40,014 bases of DNA. Origin: Bacteroidetes bacterium RIFCSPLOWO2_12_FULL_35_15 (GTDB lineage: Bacteria; Bacteroidota; Bacteroidia; 2-12-FULL-35-15). A program made the position numbers and the translations under genes. Shown one piece after another: positions 15,616 to 23,772 of this stretch. The notes beneath the pieces are model-generated. The model searched no databases, had not been told where the DNA came from, and was given only the letters and a program-made list of their open reading frames with translations. The DNA lies in assembly GCA_001769385.1 (NCBI GenBank), contig MEPB01000098.1, positions 1-40,014 on the forward strand, given 5' to 3'. Each line of letters opens with the position of its first letter. Position 1 is the first letter of the stretch.

Positions 15616-16101
15616 ATGAAAACATACACAGAAAAACAAGTAAGATCGAAGATCAGAATTTGGATAATTCTTTTCGTAGTGTTTTTAATACTAAGCGGAA
15701 TCACTGCATTCCCAATAGAAACAGAACTTTCGTTTTTAACAGATCATTCTTCAGCATTTCCTGATATTCTAAGAAATTGGATAACGATTATTTATGATGC
15801 TGTAAAAGAAACGAATTCCAAATTCCCTTATTTATCATACGGAACCGATTGGCTGGCATTTGCTCATATTGTAATTGCAACTGTTTTCATTGGTCCTTTA
15901 ATAGATCCAATTAAAAATGTTTGGGTGATCCAATTTGGAATAATCGCTTGTTTTATGGTTTTTCCTTTGGCATTTATTGCGGGATCCATTCGTCATATTC
16001 CCTTTTATTGGCAGCTGATCGACTGCTCCTTCGGGGTATTGGGGATCATACCACTTTACATCATTTATAAAAATATTCGAATATTAGAAAGCAAAATATA
16101 A
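15616..16101 (+). CDS. Conserved four-helix membrane protein
   Basis: Protein of 161 aa with four predicted transmembrane helices (about 15-35, 75-95, 105-125, 132-150) and a periplasmic loop between the first two (PIETELSFLTDHSSAFPDI). No family name is known to me. It is the first gene after the HTH_34 regulator, has operator copy 2 directly upstream, and is followed by the DUF4173 and 240-aa membrane-protein genes in the same direction, so it probably heads a regulated membrane-protein operon. Confidence 0.75.
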   Translation: MKTYTEKQVRSKIRIWIILFVVFLILSGITAFPIETELSFLTDHSSAFPDILRNWITIIYDAVKETNSKFPYLSYGTDWLAFAHIVIATVFIGPLIDPIKNVWVIQFGIIACFMVFPLAFIAGSIRHIPFYWQLIDCSFGVLGIIPLYIIYKNIRILESKI

Positions 16102-16164
16102 AGTAAGAATAACCGTTTGAATTGTGCATCAAAATAAAAAAAATCTATCTAAAAACTAAGAAAA

Positions 16165-18105
16165 ATGAAAAAAAACGATTGGGCAATAATCATTTCCGTT
16201 ATGTTGTATAGTATTCTATTTTACGATCAAACAGCCGGAATTAATTTTTTAATATTTAATCTTTCTTTAGTTAGTATTTTACTTTATCGAAATAAGGACC
16301 TGATAAAAAACAAAGTCTGGCTGTCCGTTGCATTAGGTGCCATCGCGTCTTCCTTTTTTATTTTTATGTATGGAAGTGCATTGGCGATTTGGGCAAATGT
16401 ATTTTCGCTCCTTATTTTATCGGCTTTAAGTATTAATCCGAAAACATCTTTTCTTACCGGTATATTCTTAACCAGCTGCTCAACAAGCTCTTCATGTGTT
16501 TTTATGTTTATTGATTGGGTCAAACGCAAGAGTTCACAGATTGTCGGAGTATATCACCGTCCTTTTTATGTGAAAATGTTTTTAATAATTATTCCATTTT
16601 TTATTGCGATTCTTTTTTTCTTTTTTTACCAAAGTTCAAATCCCCTTTTTTACGATTTTACAAAAAAAATAAATCTTGATTTTATTTCAATTGGGTGGAT
16701 ACTATTCACTTTAGGAGGCTTGTTATTGCTTTATGGTTTCTTTCACAACCGAGTTTTATCCGGCATTTCCGATAAAGATGAATTAGCTTCTTTAAATCTA
16801 AGTCCAGAAATAGCTTCCCGAAAAAACTTTTTAAATGGACTGTTGCGTATTGACAATGAAAACCTCTCAGGAATTATTTTATTTCTTATGTTGAATAGTC
16901 TTTTGCTAATTGTAAATATCCTGGATGTAAATTATTTTTTATTCGATGGTAAATTGCCAAAAGGCATTAATCATAAAGCATTTGTTCATGATGGAATTGG
17001 AACACTGATTACTTCAATTGTTGTTGCCATCAGCATCATTTTGTTTTATTTTAGAGGAGAATTGAATTATTATAAGCAGAGTAAGTGGCTAAAGATTATG
17101 GCAATATGTTGGATCATCCAAAATGTGTTTATGATATTTTCTACTTCCTATCGTAATAATTTATACATCGAAGAATCGGGTATTTCATACAAAAAAATCG
17201 GAGTATATGTTTACCTTTTTCTTGCTTTGATAGGATTAATCACAACATTATTAAAAGTAGTAAAATTAAAAACAAACTGGTATTTGTTTAGAATGAATGC
17301 TTCGGTTTACTATTATTTTTTGGTTGTTTCTTGTTTTTTTAATTGGGATGTGATCATTACTGACTTTAATATTAAAAAATATACCGACAAACATAAAAAA
17401 CTCGAAAAATATTTATTGCTTGATTTAAGTTATAAAAACCTTCCTCAGCTTCTTACCTTGCCTGATTCAGCTGCCAACAAAGATGATTATAATGCACGCG
17501 ATTACTATAATTTTTCGCGGGGAACTTATTATAATGATTTTAAAACTGGTTTAGCCAAAAAGCTTTACGACTTTATGAAAGGATATGAGCAACTGGAATG
17601 GCAATCATTTTGTTATGAAAAAACGAGGACATACACAGACATTCTTGCAATAAAAGATAAAGTGGAATCACTTGAATTTAAATATAATTATATCCAGACA
17701 TTACAACCCTTGAAAATATTTAATAATTTACGTTCATTGAATATTCAAAATTCGAACCTGACGGATCTCTCTGATTTGAAGTTATTTCCTAAACTCGAAA
17801 AATTAAATCTTAGAGGTTCTCAAATCGATACACTTGTTGAAATGCCTTCATTCAAATCCTTACGGGAACTGGATTTAGGTAATAATAACATTACTGATCT
17901 AACTCCTTTACAGAAATTAAAAAACCTGGAGGTTTTAGATATATCCGGACAGAACAATCGTTTTAAAAATTATGCACCTTTATTAGCATTAAAAAAATTG
18001 AAGGTATTATACATCGGAAAGATCACTCCGGAAGAATTAAAAGAAGTACAACGAACTTTTCCTCATGTAAAAATTGAAGCAAATATTATAACAAATAATT
18101 TTTAA
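16165..18105 (+). CDS. DUF4173 membrane protein with C-terminal leucine-rich repeats
   Basis: Protein of 646 aa. Residues about 1-400 contain some ten transmembrane helices in a DUF4153/DUF4173 pattern; the most characteristic part is FVHDGIGTLI, WIIQNVFMIFSTSYRNNLYI and the following helix pair. After a soluble linker, residues about 515-620 hold leucine-rich repeats (LRSLNIQNSNLTDLSDL, LEKLNLRGSQIDTL, LRELDLGNNNITDLTPL, LEVLDISGQ), probably a protein-interaction face. Function is unknown; DUF4173 genes in Bacteroidota often sit with small winged-helix regulators, as here. It ends 3 bp before the next gene, so the two are co-transcribed. Confidence 0.85.
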   Translation: MKKNDWAIIISVMLYSILFYDQTAGINFLIFNLSLVSILLYRNKDLIKNKVWLSVALGAIASSFFIFMYGSALAIWANVFSLLILSALSINPKTSFLTGIFLTSCSTSSSCVFMFIDWVKRKSSQIVGVYHRPFYVKMFLIIIPFFIAILFFFFYQSSNPLFYDFTKKINLDFISIGWILFTLGGLLLLYGFFHNRVLSGISDKDELASLNLSPEIASRKNFLNGLLRIDNENLSGIILFLMLNSLLLIVNILDVNYFLFDGKLPKGINHKAFVHDGIGTLITSIVVAISIILFYFRGELNYYKQSKWLKIMAICWIIQNVFMIFSTSYRNNLYIEESGISYKKIGVYVYLFLALIGLITTLLKVVKLKTNWYLFRMNASVYYYFLVVSCFFNWDVIITDFNIKKYTDKHKKLEKYLLLDLSYKNLPQLLTLPDSAANKDDYNARDYYNFSRGTYYNDFKTGLAKKLYDFMKGYEQLEWQSFCYEKTRTYTDILAIKDKVESLEFKYNYIQTLQPLKIFNNLRSLNIQNSNLTDLSDLKLFPKLEKLNLRGSQIDTLVEMPSFKSLRELDLGNNNITDLTPLQKLKNLEVLDISGQNNRFKNYAPLLALKKLKVLYIGKITPEELKEVQRTFPHVKIEANIITNNF

Positions 18106-18108
18106 AAG

Positions 18109-18831
18109 ATGAAACCAATATTCAAAACAATAATCTGGCTCACTGTTTTTAGCATAGCCATGGGCTACATGGAATCAGCAGTAGTCGTTTATTTACGAAA
18201 AATCTATTATCCGGGCGGGTTTAAATTTCCTTTGGTGCCTGTCTCACCCGATATTGCTATTACAGAGTTTTTTCGGGAAGTAGCAACTATTATTATGTTG
18301 GTTGGAGTAGGAGTGATGGTCGGAAAAAATACACTTCAGCGTTTTGCTTTTTTTATTTTCAGTTTTGCCATCTGGGATATTTTTTATTATGTGTTTTTAA
18401 AAGTATTACTCAATTGGCCGGGGTCATTATTTGATTGGGATATTTTATTTCTGATTCCTGTTCCCTGGGTTGGGCCTGTTATAGCACCTTGTATTACTTC
18501 TTTAACAATGATCGTACTAACAATGATAATTGTTTATTATCAGGAAAAAGAAACACCTTTTCACATAGCTTTTTTCGAATGGGTACTTTTTATTTTCGGT
18601 AGTATCACTTCTGTTGTTTCGTTCATGTGGGATTATATTATTTATTTATCTCAAGCTGGAAAAGACAAAGCTGTTTGGACATTATCAAGCAATACGGAAA
18701 TGTTTGATGAGGTTAAACATTATATTCCACAACATTTTAATTGGTGGCTATTTGGAATAGGAGAGGGGATGATCCTGTTTGCGATTTTTCTTATGGTAAG
18801 AAGATTGAGAAAAAGTTATGTACCCTTTTAA
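18109..18831 (+). CDS. Conserved polytopic membrane protein
   Basis: Protein of 240 aa with about six transmembrane helices. Conserved-looking features are an early MGYMESAVVVYLRKIYYPGG segment, a VPWVGPVIAP loop between helices, and FNWWLFGIGEG near the end. No family is recognised. It starts 3 bp after the DUF4173 gene and is the last gene of that operon; the following DNA is a large palindrome that could end transcription. Confidence 0.75.
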   Translation: MKPIFKTIIWLTVFSIAMGYMESAVVVYLRKIYYPGGFKFPLVPVSPDIAITEFFREVATIIMLVGVGVMVGKNTLQRFAFFIFSFAIWDIFYYVFLKVLLNWPGSLFDWDILFLIPVPWVGPVIAPCITSLTMIVLTMIIVYYQEKETPFHIAFFEWVLFIFGSITSVVSFMWDYIIYLSQAGKDKAVWTLSSNTEMFDEVKHYIPQHFNWWLFGIGEGMILFAIFLMVRRLRKSYVPF

Positions 18832-18945
18832 AAACCTCACCCCCAACACCTCTCCGAAGGAGAGGAGTGACTACAGTCAGGCACTTTGTGTTTTTAAAGT
18901 TTCGCCACCTCTCCTTCGGAGAGGGGATTAAGGGGTGAGGTTTTT
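18830..18945. repeat. 116 bp nested palindromic repeat
   Basis: AAAAACCTCACCCC (18830-18843) is the exact reverse complement of 18932-18945. Inside lie CCTCTCC-GAA-GGAGAGG (18849-18865) and its reverse complement CCTCTCC-TTC-GGAGAGG (18908-18924). It can fold as one long hairpin or two small ones. Located right after a stop codon, it may terminate transcription, but it also resembles dispersed extragenic palindromes. Confidence 0.7.
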
Positions 18946-19080
18946 ACAGAAAAGAGGGATTTGTCGTACACTCGGAGCTTGAATGTCGGCTTCAACGCAG
19001 AATGTTTCTAGCAATGACGCTTAATTTCATGGCGAGGGAGGAACGACCGAAGCAATCTTTAACTAAAGAAAAAAAAATCT

Positions 19081-20505
19081 ATGAAAGTTAAAATGATATT
19101 GCCTGCACTCACCGAGGCAGAAAGTCCTTTTTGGAGACCAATAAAATATTCACTTTTCCCTCCTTTGGGATTGGCAACATTGGCATCCTATCTTTCTCCT
19201 GATGATGAAATTGATCTGCAGGATCAACATGTGGAAGTGCTTGATCTTACTGATGATCCCGACCTTGTGATCATCCAGGTTTATATTACGAATGCTTACA
19301 GGGCCTATAAAATTGCAGATCATTACAAAAGCAAAGGTGCTTATGTTTTATTAGGCGGCTTGCATGTTACTTCGTTGCCCGAAGAAGCTGCACCACATGC
19401 AGATAGTATTTTTATTGGTCCGGGTGAAGAAACGTTCCCTCAATTTTTAAGAGACTTTAAAAATAAAGTTCCCAAAAAAGTATATCGATCAGGTATCAGA
19501 ACTTTGGATAAAATTCCACCTGTTCGAAGAGATCTTATAAAAAGAAATCGTTATCTGGTGCCTAACTCTATTGTTGTTTCAAGAGGTTGTCCGCATCATT
19601 GCAATTTTTGTTACAAAGATGCTTTTTTTGAAGGAGGGAAATCTTTTTATACACAAGCAGTTGACGATGCATTAACAGAGATCGACAGACTTCCAGGAAG
19701 GCATCTGTATTTTCTGGACGATCATCTTTTAGGCAATGCAAAATTTGCAAGTCAATTGTTTGAAGGAATGAAAGGTATGAATCGGGTTTTTCAGGGTGCT
19801 GCAACTATTGATTCTATTCTTAAAGGTAACCTGATCGAAAAAGCTGCTGAAGCAGGTTTAAGAAGTGTGTTTGTCGGATTCGAAACATTTGATCCTGCAA
19901 ATCTCAAGCAAAGCAATAAAAAACAAAATTTAGAAAAAGATTATGTCAAAGCTGTAAATCGACTTCATTCATTAGGTATTATGATCAACGGAAGTTTTGT
20001 GTTTGGACTTGACGAAGATAATAAAGATGTATTCAGAAGAACTGTTGATTGGGGTGTTAAAAATTCAATAACCACTTCTACTTACCATGTATTAACACCA
20101 TATCCCGGAACTCGGCTTTTCAAAGACATGGAAGAACAAGGACGAATACTTACACGTAATTGGAATCTGTACGATACCCGTAATGTGGTTTACAAAACTA
20201 CCAACCTGACTGCTGATGAGTTAAAGAATGGCTATAATTGGGCGTATAAAGAATTTTACAGCTGGTCAAATATTTTCAGGTCAAGCTTAAATCATGAATC
20301 AAACAAGCATAAACTAAAACATTTATTCTATTCCGGAGGTTGGAAAAAGTTTGAACCTGTTTGGAATTTTTTGATCAAAACAAAAGGCTTGAATAATATG
20401 TTACCTCTTTTAGAATCAATTTTAGCGAAGGTAAATGTAAAAGAAAATAAAAAGGTTTCTGATATGTCTAAAATTTCTGATGATAGCATCTTATTGAATT
20501 ACTAG
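19081..20505 (+). CDS. B12-binding-domain radical SAM protein
   Basis: Protein of 474 aa. Residues about 1-130 form a Rossmann-like cobalamin-binding-type domain (FPPLGLATLASYL, DLVIIQVYIT, GGLHVTSLPEEA, GPGEETFPQFL) without the DxHxxG histidine. The radical SAM barrel has the CxxxCxxC cluster motif at C170, C174, C177 (RGCPHHCNFC) followed by FLDDHLLG, VGFETFD and GSFVFGLD strands. A C-terminal helical extension follows. Relatives carry out methylations or C-C bond changes on lipids, hopanoids, antibiotics or bacteriochlorophyll. The substrate cannot be told here, since the gene stands alone between repeats. Family assignment is firm. Confidence 0.92.
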   Translation: MKVKMILPALTEAESPFWRPIKYSLFPPLGLATLASYLSPDDEIDLQDQHVEVLDLTDDPDLVIIQVYITNAYRAYKIADHYKSKGAYVLLGGLHVTSLPEEAAPHADSIFIGPGEETFPQFLRDFKNKVPKKVYRSGIRTLDKIPPVRRDLIKRNRYLVPNSIVVSRGCPHHCNFCYKDAFFEGGKSFYTQAVDDALTEIDRLPGRHLYFLDDHLLGNAKFASQLFEGMKGMNRVFQGAATIDSILKGNLIEKAAEAGLRSVFVGFETFDPANLKQSNKKQNLEKDYVKAVNRLHSLGIMINGSFVFGLDEDNKDVFRRTVDWGVKNSITTSTYHVLTPYPGTRLFKDMEEQGRILTRNWNLYDTRNVVYKTTNLTADELKNGYNWAYKEFYSWSNIFRSSLNHESNKHKLKHLFYSGGWKKFEPVWNFLIKTKGLNNMLPLLESILAKVNVKENKKVSDMSKISDDSILLNY

Positions 20506-20534
20506 ATATTATTGTCACTTGAACTGATATAAAA

Positions 20535-20820
20535 GTCAATCGAGGGATAATTTTTTTCAAAAAAAGTAATATAAAAATGACGTCTATTTCTTTGCTTGCA
20601 GGACTATGTCCCCCTTTGTCCGAAGGACTCCTTTGGAGAAGGGGGCAGGGGGATGAAATTAAATAATTGAAATGGAGCCAATTATAAAATGCTTCAATGG
20701 CGGTTCGGCCCCTTCGACTTTGCTCAGGATAAACTCCGGGAGAGTATCGAGAAATAGACTGGAAACGCTTGCACACGTTCTCGATACGTTTTTCGAAAAG
20801 AAAAACACTCGAACTGACAA
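20535..20820 (+). repeat. Dispersed repeat of about 282 bp, forward copy
   Basis: The segment from about 20538 to 20819 reappears in reverse complement at 23426-23708. Shared landmarks in order are a GAGGG/ATAATTTTTTTCAAA start, GACGTCTATTTC, a CCCCCTTTGTCCGAAGGACT palindromic core, AAATTAAATAATTGAAAT, CCCCTTCGACTTTGCTCAGG, TTCTCGATA, a short hairpin, and CTCGAACTGACA. It contains no gene; open frames across it are artefacts. Confidence 0.8.
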
Positions 20821-20949
20821 AACGTATAGTAGCGTGTGGGTCAATTCGAGTGCGACAGAATGGAGCGTATCGAGAATGAGCGAGAGAAAAAATAAGTCCA
20901 GACACGTTCTCGATACGTTTTTCGAAAAGAAAAACACTCGAACTGACAA
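20773..20949 (+). repeat. Two 48 bp direct repeats
   Basis: The 48 bp at 20773-20820 recur exactly at 20902-20949. Each contains TTCTCGATACG, the stem GTTTTTC-GAAAA-GAAAAAC and CTCGAACTGACAA. The first copy is the right end of the 282 bp repeat, so the second marks a partial duplication or a second element. Confidence 0.8.
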
Positions 20950-21016
20950 CGCGCAGTGTAAGTAAATAATTTAAACCAAATTGAAACAGGATTCATTTTC
21001 TTATAAAATAAAAACT

Positions 21017-21670
21017 ATGAAAAACAATTTAATTAAAATAATGGCCATCTCTTCCATTATGAGCATACTGTTATTATACTTTCGGATCCAATGGAGCGGG
21101 AATCTTCATTTTGCTTTTCTGGTCTGGAATTTATTTTTAGCATGGATCCCTTTTTTGTGTGCATTGGCATTAACAGAATTACAGAAAGGAGCAAACTCAA
21201 AATATGTATTGCTCCTGCTGTTCTGTCTATGGTTGGTGTTCTTTCCTAACTCACCTTATATTTTAACTGATCTTTTTCATCTTACTCCGAAAGTGGATGT
21301 TCCACTTTGGTTTGATTTGGTATTGATCCTGTCATTTGCATGGAATGGATTGATATTAGGTTATACTTCACTTTTTGAAGTTCATGCTTTCTTAAATAAG
21401 TTTTTTAAAAAAGGAACTGTTTGGTGTTTCATTACCGGCATCATGATCTTATCCGGTTTTGGTATTTATCTGGGACGTTATCCACGTTGGAATACCTGGG
21501 ATATCGTTAATGATCCTATTGATCTGTTTTCAAACATTTTTAATTTGCTGATCCATCCATTAAACAATACGAGAATGGTAGGTGTTACATTTTTCTTTTC
21601 CTTATTTTTGATGGTCAGTTATTTAACCTTATCAATTTTTATTCAACATAAACAAAATGATTCCGAATAA
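21017..21670 (+). CDS. DUF1361 membrane protein
   Basis: Protein of 217 aa from the ATG at 21017 (MKNNLIKIMAISS); a TTG 36 bp earlier is less likely. It has about six transmembrane helices and the DUF1361 signature region: FLVWNLFLAWIPFLCA, FFPNSPYILTDLFHL, then GIYLGRYPRWNTWD. The family is uncharacterised. It overlaps the following dgkA-like gene by 14 bp, so the two form one operon. Confidence 0.85.
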   Translation: MKNNLIKIMAISSIMSILLLYFRIQWSGNLHFAFLVWNLFLAWIPFLCALALTELQKGANSKYVLLLLFCLWLVFFPNSPYILTDLFHLTPKVDVPLWFDLVLILSFAWNGLILGYTSLFEVHAFLNKFFKKGTVWCFITGIMILSGFGIYLGRYPRWNTWDIVNDPIDLFSNIFNLLIHPLNNTRMVGVTFFFSLFLMVSYLTLSIFIQHKQNDSE

Positions 21671-22028
21671 AAAATTTAGCACAAAGGCACGATTCAAAAG
21701 TTTTTATTTTGCTTTCCAGGGATTAAAAGTTTTTTTCAAAACCCAGCACAATGCCTGGATCCATGCTGTTTCAGCTTTGATTGTATTTATTTTTGGATTT
21801 GTTTTTAAAGTTAGCAGCACCGAATGGTGTTGGCTGATCGTTGCTATTTCAATGGTTTTTATTACTGAAATGTTAAATACGGCCATTGAATTTTTATGTG
21901 ATTTTGTTTCACCTGAAATTCATCCTCAGATAAAAAAAGTAAAAGATGTTTCTGCGGCTGCTGTACTGATTGCTTCTTTGGCCGCAGTGGCAATTGGAAT
22001 GATTATTTTTTTACCAAAGATTTTTTAA
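21657..22028 (+). CDS. dgkA: Diacylglycerol/undecaprenol kinase (DgkA family)
   Basis: Protein of 123 aa with three transmembrane helices. The family motif is present: ITEMLNTAIEFLCDFVSPE followed by KKVKDVSAAAVL, containing the Glu, Asn and Asp used for ATP-Mg and lipid binding. It phosphorylates diacylglycerol or undecaprenol at the inner membrane, recycling lipid carriers. It overlaps the DUF1361 gene and is convergent with the PaaK-like gene 7 bp away. Which lipid is used cannot be told from sequence; the undecaprenol-kinase subtype is common outside Proteobacteria. Confidence 0.92.
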   Translation: MIPNKKFSTKARFKSFYFAFQGLKVFFKTQHNAWIHAVSALIVFIFGFVFKVSSTEWCWLIVAISMVFITEMLNTAIEFLCDFVSPEIHPQIKKVKDVSAAAVLIASLAAVAIGMIIFLPKIF

Positions 22029-22035
22029 TTAAATT

Positions 22036-23334
22036 TTATTTTGAATTTCTTCGTTTGTCAATCAATTTGATTGGTTTACGCGTTAAATCTGTGAATAAGG
22101 ATTTGTTTAAAATCTCGGGGTTCTCAAATTTTATTTTGGGTGCCACTCTTAATTTGGCTCTGAAATGATCTTTGATCTTTTCTTCTAAATTTTCGGAAAT
22201 ACTTTTACAGCCAATTTTAATAAGGATCTCATCTGTTCCAATTTCATTGCTGAAAATCTCCACCTGATAATTCGAAACCTCATCCATCGTATCCAAAATA
22301 GTGTACAAGGCACTTGGATAAAGCGTGGTGCCTTTGTATTTTATCATTTGTTTTTTTCTTCCTAAAACAGGGCCAATACGAGGTGTTGTTCTTCCACAAG
22401 CACAGTTTGAATCATCGACTTTACAAATATCGCCTGTTTTAAAACGCAATAAAGGCATACCTTCAACTCCAAGAGTGGTAATTACTAATTCACCGGATTC
22501 TCCTGTTTTAACAGGTTTCCCGTTGTCATCAATAATTTCCATGATCAAAAGTTCGGGTTGCAAATGTCCGCCTTTCCCTTCCGGACATTCAGTAAATGCT
22601 GCTCCCATCTCACTGGAAGCATACGTGGAATATAATTGCAGCTCCCATTTCTCAGCAATTTTTTGTCCCAATGTGTTTAAAGAAAAATCTTCATTTCGTA
22701 ATGGTTCGCCAATACAAATTGCTTTTTTTATCGAACTGTTTTTGAAATCAATTCCATTATTTTCTGCATATTCAATCAATTTCAAAATAAAGGAAGGAAC
22801 ACAAATCAGTACTGTTGGAGAAATCCGTTTGATGGTGTCCCATTGTAATTCCGGAATACCATTGCCAACACGAACTATTCCTGCTCCTAATTTTCGTGCA
22901 CCTAAAAAATACGCAAGTCCGGCCATAAAACGCTTGTCGATAGTGGTCATTAACTGATAAATATCCAGGTTAGTGCCACCGGTAATTTTGAAAGAATTAC
23001 ATTCATTAAAAGCTAAGCGGTCCAGGTCTTTATCGGTAAGTGCTATGGTAACAGGATCACCCATGGTACCTGATGTAGTAACATAATCAATTATTTTTCC
23101 GGGAGGAACACAAATGAAATCGTTATTGAATTCCTGCAGATCTTCTTTTGTTGTAAAAGGAATTTTTTGCAGATCATCAAGCGAATTTATTTCATCAATG
23201 GAAATGTTGTTTTCAGAAAAAAGTTTTTTATAAAATGGAGAATTCGTATTTATATAGTTCAATGCTTTTTTCAATTCTTTTTCCTGAAAAGAATTGATCT
23301 CATTAATGTTCAATGAATGAAGTTGCTCAGGCAT
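22036..23334 (-). CDS. PaaK-like adenylate-forming enzyme (phenylacetate-CoA ligase family)
   Basis: Protein of 432 aa, the usual length for PaaK. The AMP-binding motif is VTTSGTMGDPVTIALT, then YSTYASSEMGAAFTECPEG, GELVITTLGVEGMPLLRFKTGD, and the hinge and C-terminal domain RIGPVLGRKKQMIKYKGTTLYP. A Cys cluster (NCACGRTTPR) is typical of this group. The enzyme activates an aromatic or other carboxylic acid as acyl-adenylate and usually transfers it to CoA. No phenylacetate degradation genes are nearby, so the substrate may differ. It is flanked by the reverse copy of the 282 bp repeat. Confidence 0.88.
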   Translation of the reverse strand: MPEQLHSLNINEINSFQEKELKKALNYINTNSPFYKKLFSENNISIDEINSLDDLQKIPFTTKEDLQEFNNDFICVPPGKIIDYVTTSGTMGDPVTIALTDKDLDRLAFNECNSFKITGGTNLDIYQLMTTIDKRFMAGLAYFLGARKLGAGIVRVGNGIPELQWDTIKRISPTVLICVPSFILKLIEYAENNGIDFKNSSIKKAICIGEPLRNEDFSLNTLGQKIAEKWELQLYSTYASSEMGAAFTECPEGKGGHLQPELLIMEIIDDNGKPVKTGESGELVITTLGVEGMPLLRFKTGDICKVDDSNCACGRTTPRIGPVLGRKKQMIKYKGTTLYPSALYTILDTMDEVSNYQVEIFSNEIGTDEILIKIGCKSISENLEEKIKDHFRAKLRVAPKIKFENPEILNKSLFTDLTRKPIKLIDKRRNSK

Positions 23335-23425
23335 TTGTTTGCTGTTTTTTTAATCCCGAATTTAAATAAAATTCATTATGAGCATGTTTAAATTTTGTTT
23401 GAATTTTTGTTATTGCAATAATGTC

Positions 23426-23708
23426 TGTCAGTTCGAGTAGCTTTCCTTCTTCGGAAGGCATATCGAGAACAATGGGGATTGTTTCGTCCCTCTTCTCGAT
23501 ACGCTCCCGGAGTTTATCCTGAGCAAAGTCGAAGGGGTCGCATTACCATTGACGTATTTTATAATTGGCTCTATTTCAATTATTTAATTTCATCCCCCTG
23601 CCCAACTTCTCTAAAGGAGTCCTTCGGACAAAGGGGGACATAATCCTGTAAGCAATGAAATAGACGTCATTTTATATTGCTTTTTTTGAAAAAAATTACC
23701 CCTCGAAT
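23426..23708 (-). repeat. Dispersed repeat of about 282 bp, reverse copy
   Basis: Reverse complement of the copy at 20538-20819 over its full length, with scattered substitutions. The hairpin near its left end has a different sequence (CCTTC-CGAA-GAAGG) from the forward copy (GTTTTTC-GAAAA-GAAAAAC) yet still pairs. Fills most of the gap between the PaaK-like gene and cphA. Confidence 0.8.
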
Positions 23709-23772
23709 TGACCACGTGCTAAATAGCATTTTAACCAAAGCATTTTTAAAACCCGCTCTTATTAATTCAAAA

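Noticed and set aside
20468-20965. Overlapping open frames on both strands
   Set aside because: They lie over the dispersed repeats and direct duplications and have no independent coding evidence.
22028-22036. Bidirectional terminator between dgkA and the PaaK-like gene
   Set aside because: Only 7 bp separate the convergent stops and no stem with a T tract is visible.
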